Source: Planctomycetales bacterium (GTDB lineage: Bacteria; Planctomycetota; Planctomycetia; Isosphaerales; Isosphaeraceae). Taken from it: 64,000 nt of DNA. Below, one piece after another: positions 62,199 to 64,000 of the stretch. Both the position numbers and the translations under genes were made by a program. Position 1 is the first letter of the stretch, and every line of letters starts with the position of its first letter. The stretch spans positions 1 through 64,000 of the forward strand of contig DAIDKV010000161.1 of assembly GCA_027449865.1 (NCBI GenBank). Direction: 5' to 3'. The notes beneath the pieces are model-generated. The model ran no database searches. It was not told the DNA's origin and saw nothing but the letters and a program-made list of their open reading frames with translations.

Positions 62199-64000
62199 TT
62201 ACGGGTTCATCGAATCGACGAGCGAAGTGGTATAAGTGGTGATCGGATCCTCTTCCTCCTCGACCACACTGCCGAGGACCTCGACCGGCGTATCGCGTGG
62301 GATCTCACGCTGGCTGAGGACGACCAGCCGGGGCAGGTCAGTCCGAGTGAGATCCTTCAGTACGGCACGGGCCGCGGGCGAGGTGAGGATCACCGGCGGA
62401 TACCCGTTCTCAATCAGCGTTCCGACGGCGGCGGCCGCCGCCTGGACGATGCTCCGGGCGGTCTCGTCACCGAGGACCTCGGCGGGCCGGGTCTCGGCCT
62501 GACTGCCCGCCGCGGCGAGGCGGTCGTCAAGGTCGTCGGCCAGCGTTACGGCGCGAAGCCGTCCGTCCGGGCCTCGATACTTCTCGGCGATCTGCCGGGC
62601 GAGGCTCCGGCGCACCTGTTCGGTCAATGATTCGATGTCCTTGGTTCGACCGGCGTGCGAGGCAAGCGATTCAAGAATCGTCTCCAGATCGCGGATGCTC
62701 ACCCGCTCTCGGAGCAGGTTTTGAAGGATGCGCTGCAACTCGCCGGCGCGGAGCAGGCTGGGGACGACCTCGCCGACCAGGGTTGGTGCCGTGGCGCGGA
62801 CCCGTTCAAGCAGCCGCTCCACCTGCTCCCGTGTGAGTAGCTCGGCAGCGTGGTCGGCAACGATTTCGCCGAAGTGGCCCGCGACGACCGCTGCGGCATC
62901 GAGGACGCGACATCCGGCGAGTTCGGCGACCTCGCGGCCCTCGGCGTGAATCCAGACCGCGGGCTGGCCGGTGAGCGGGTCAACTCCGTCTCGGCCGTCG
63001 GGTCGCGTGACCAGTCCGGCGGGCGGCACGGCCAGCAATCGACCGGCGTAGGCAATCCCCTGACCGACCTGCGTTCCCCGGATTTTCACCCGGTACTCGT
63101 TCGGCGGCAAGCCGATCGAGTCGTGGATTCGGACCTGCGGGACGATCAGTCCAAGCTCGCGGGCCACCCGCTGCCGGACGGACTTCAAGCGGCCGAGCAG
63201 ATCACCGCCGCGTGAGGGATCCGCCAGTCCGATCAGGCGGAAGCCGATCTCCAGTTCCAGCGGATCGACGTGCAGCAGATCTTCCATCCGGTCCGAAGAC
63301 GCCTCAACCGGCTCGCCCTCAACCCGGGTCGAAACCATCGCGGCGAGGCGGCTTCGCGGCGTGGCCGTGGGACGAGGTTCGTCGGCGGCCGGAGCGGGTT
63401 CCTCGCTCTCATCGACTCTTCTACCGCCCAGCACGGCCGCGCCGATGGCGAGGCCGCCGCCCAGGGCCAGCAGCGGGATCTTCGGCAGCGGGGTCATCGC
63501 GAGCAGGGCCAGAAACGCCGCCGCGGCTCCCAGCACGCCCGGACGCGAGAACATCTGTTCGAGGACGTCGCGGTTCAGGTCGGTCGAGGACGACGACCGC
63601 GTCACTATGATGCCCGAGGCCAGCGAGATCAGGAAGGCCGGAACCTGGCTGACGAGGCCGTCGCCGATCGTTAGCTTGGTGAAGACGTCGACCGCGTCGC
63701 CGAGGCTCATCCCGTGGTTGACCACGCCGAGGATCAGGCCGCCGGCGATGTTCACCAGCAGGATAACCACGCCCGCCACGGCGTCGCCGCGGACGAACTT
63801 GCCGGCCCCGTCCATCGCGCCGAAGAAGTCGGCCTGACGATAGACCTGGTCGCGTCGGCGGTGAGCCTCGTGCTGGTCGATCAGGCCGGCGTGCAGGTCG
63901 GCGTCGATCGCCATCTGCCGGCCGGGCAGGCCGTCGAGCATGAACCGAGCGGCGACCTCGCTGATGCGCGTCGCTCCACGCGTGATCACCACGAACTGGA
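62199..64000 (-). CDS. flhA: Flagellar export apparatus protein FlhA, N-terminus beyond the window
   Basis: 600 codons are visible of about 700; the first ~100 residues are beyond the right edge. The visible part opens with QFVVITRGATRISEVAARF, DGLPGRQMAIDADLHAGLID and the FHIPEP-family loop, then two to three membrane helices (VAGVVILLVNIAGGLILGVV, LVSQVPAFLISLASGIIV, AAAFLALLAMTPLPKIPLLALGGGLAIGAAVL), and the large cytosolic domain (LPPNEYRVKIRGTQVG, HAAELLTREQVERLLE). FlhA forms the gate of the flagellar type III secretion export apparatus. It is upstream of flhF in the same direction. Confidence 0.96.
   Translation of the reverse strand, partial: QFVVITRGATRISEVAARFMLDGLPGRQMAIDADLHAGLIDQHEAHRRRDQVYRQADFFGAMDGAGKFVRGDAVAGVVILLVNIAGGLILGVVNHGMSLGDAVDVFTKLTIGDGLVSQVPAFLISLASGIIVTRSSSSTDLNRDVLEQMFSRPGVLGAAAAFLALLAMTPLPKIPLLALGGGLAIGAAVLGGRRVDESEEPAPAADEPRPTATPRSRLAAMVSTRVEGEPVEASSDRMEDLLHVDPLELEIGFRLIGLADPSRGGDLLGRLKSVRQRVARELGLIVPQVRIHDSIGLPPNEYRVKIRGTQVGQGIAYAGRLLAVPPAGLVTRPDGRDGVDPLTGQPAVWIHAEGREVAELAGCRVLDAAAVVAGHFGEIVADHAAELLTREQVERLLERVRATAPTLVGEVVPSLLRAGELQRILQNLLRERVSIRDLETILESLASHAGRTKDIESLTEQVRRSLARQIAEKYRGPDGRLRAVTLADDLDDRLAAAGSQAETRPAEVLGDETARSIVQAAAAAVGTLIENGYPPVILTSPAARAVLKDLTRTDLPRLVVLSQREIPRDTPVEVLGSVVEEEEDPITTYTTSLVDSMNP

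Overview
The window looks like chromosomal DNA of a high-GC planctomycete, most likely of the Isosphaeraceae type. The pointers are a secreted protein whose N-terminus carries the planctomycete-type LEGRSLLS motif (2303-3214), a DUF1571 protein, a PEP-CTERM protein, two FHA proteins, an ECF sigma factor with a transmembrane tail, and many TPR and glycine-rich surface proteins. No rRNA, tRNA, CRISPR array, transposase or integrase was found, so the region reads as stable chromosome rather than an island.

Layout. 1-4.0 kb: two secreted proteins (a WXXGXW/glycine-rich protein running off the left edge and a BsuPI-like protein) and an FHA protein. 4.2-5.1 kb: fliW and csrA, the flagellin/CsrA partner switch. 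5.6-6.9 kb: thiC. 6.9-17.6 kb: a long minus-strand run (epimerase, glycosyltransferase, TlpA-like protein, membrane-fusion protein, DevC-like permease, PAS histidine kinase, second DevC-like permease, ATPase fused to a cyclic-nucleotide-binding domain), reading as a self-sensing DevBCA/MacAB-like exporter. 18-26 kb: glmS, an LTXXQ/Spy-like protein, an FHA protein, a Tat-exported sugar-isomerase-fold protein, a lysophospholipase-like hydrolase, dprA and aroB. 26-34.4 kb: PEP-CTERM protein, PQQ-propeller protein, zinc-ribbon membrane protein, rimI, DUF1571, an MBL-fold hydrolase coupled to a metallophosphoesterase, and a second csrA. 34.8-41 kb: a frameshifted TPR gene, a TPR protein, a seven-haem cytochrome c with TPR region and an ECF sigma factor with a membrane tail. 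41-48 kb: an LplT-PlsC-Aas fusion, a deaminase, an SGNH-like membrane protein and a TPR protein.

48.4-55.2 kb is the most unusual part: two related membrane-anchored helical-repeat proteins, a small divergent membrane protein with a good promoter, a large GTPase (P-loop GTPase, membrane segment, helical repeat, C2-like domain) and a protein that opens like the GTPase-associated GAP1 family. I read it as a membrane-tethered GTPase system with no assigned function. 55-58.5 kb: a methyltransferase, a small membrane protein, a TlpA-like protein with a broken redox motif and a secreted protein. 58.7-64 kb: the flagellar block flhA (runs off the right edge), flhF, flhG and fliA, all on the minus strand. 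With fliW/csrA at the left end this implies a flagellated organism.

Starts were moved to internal ATG/GTG codons where a Shine-Dalgarno sequence or a signal peptide favoured them. Functions rest on motifs read by eye; no database search was possible.
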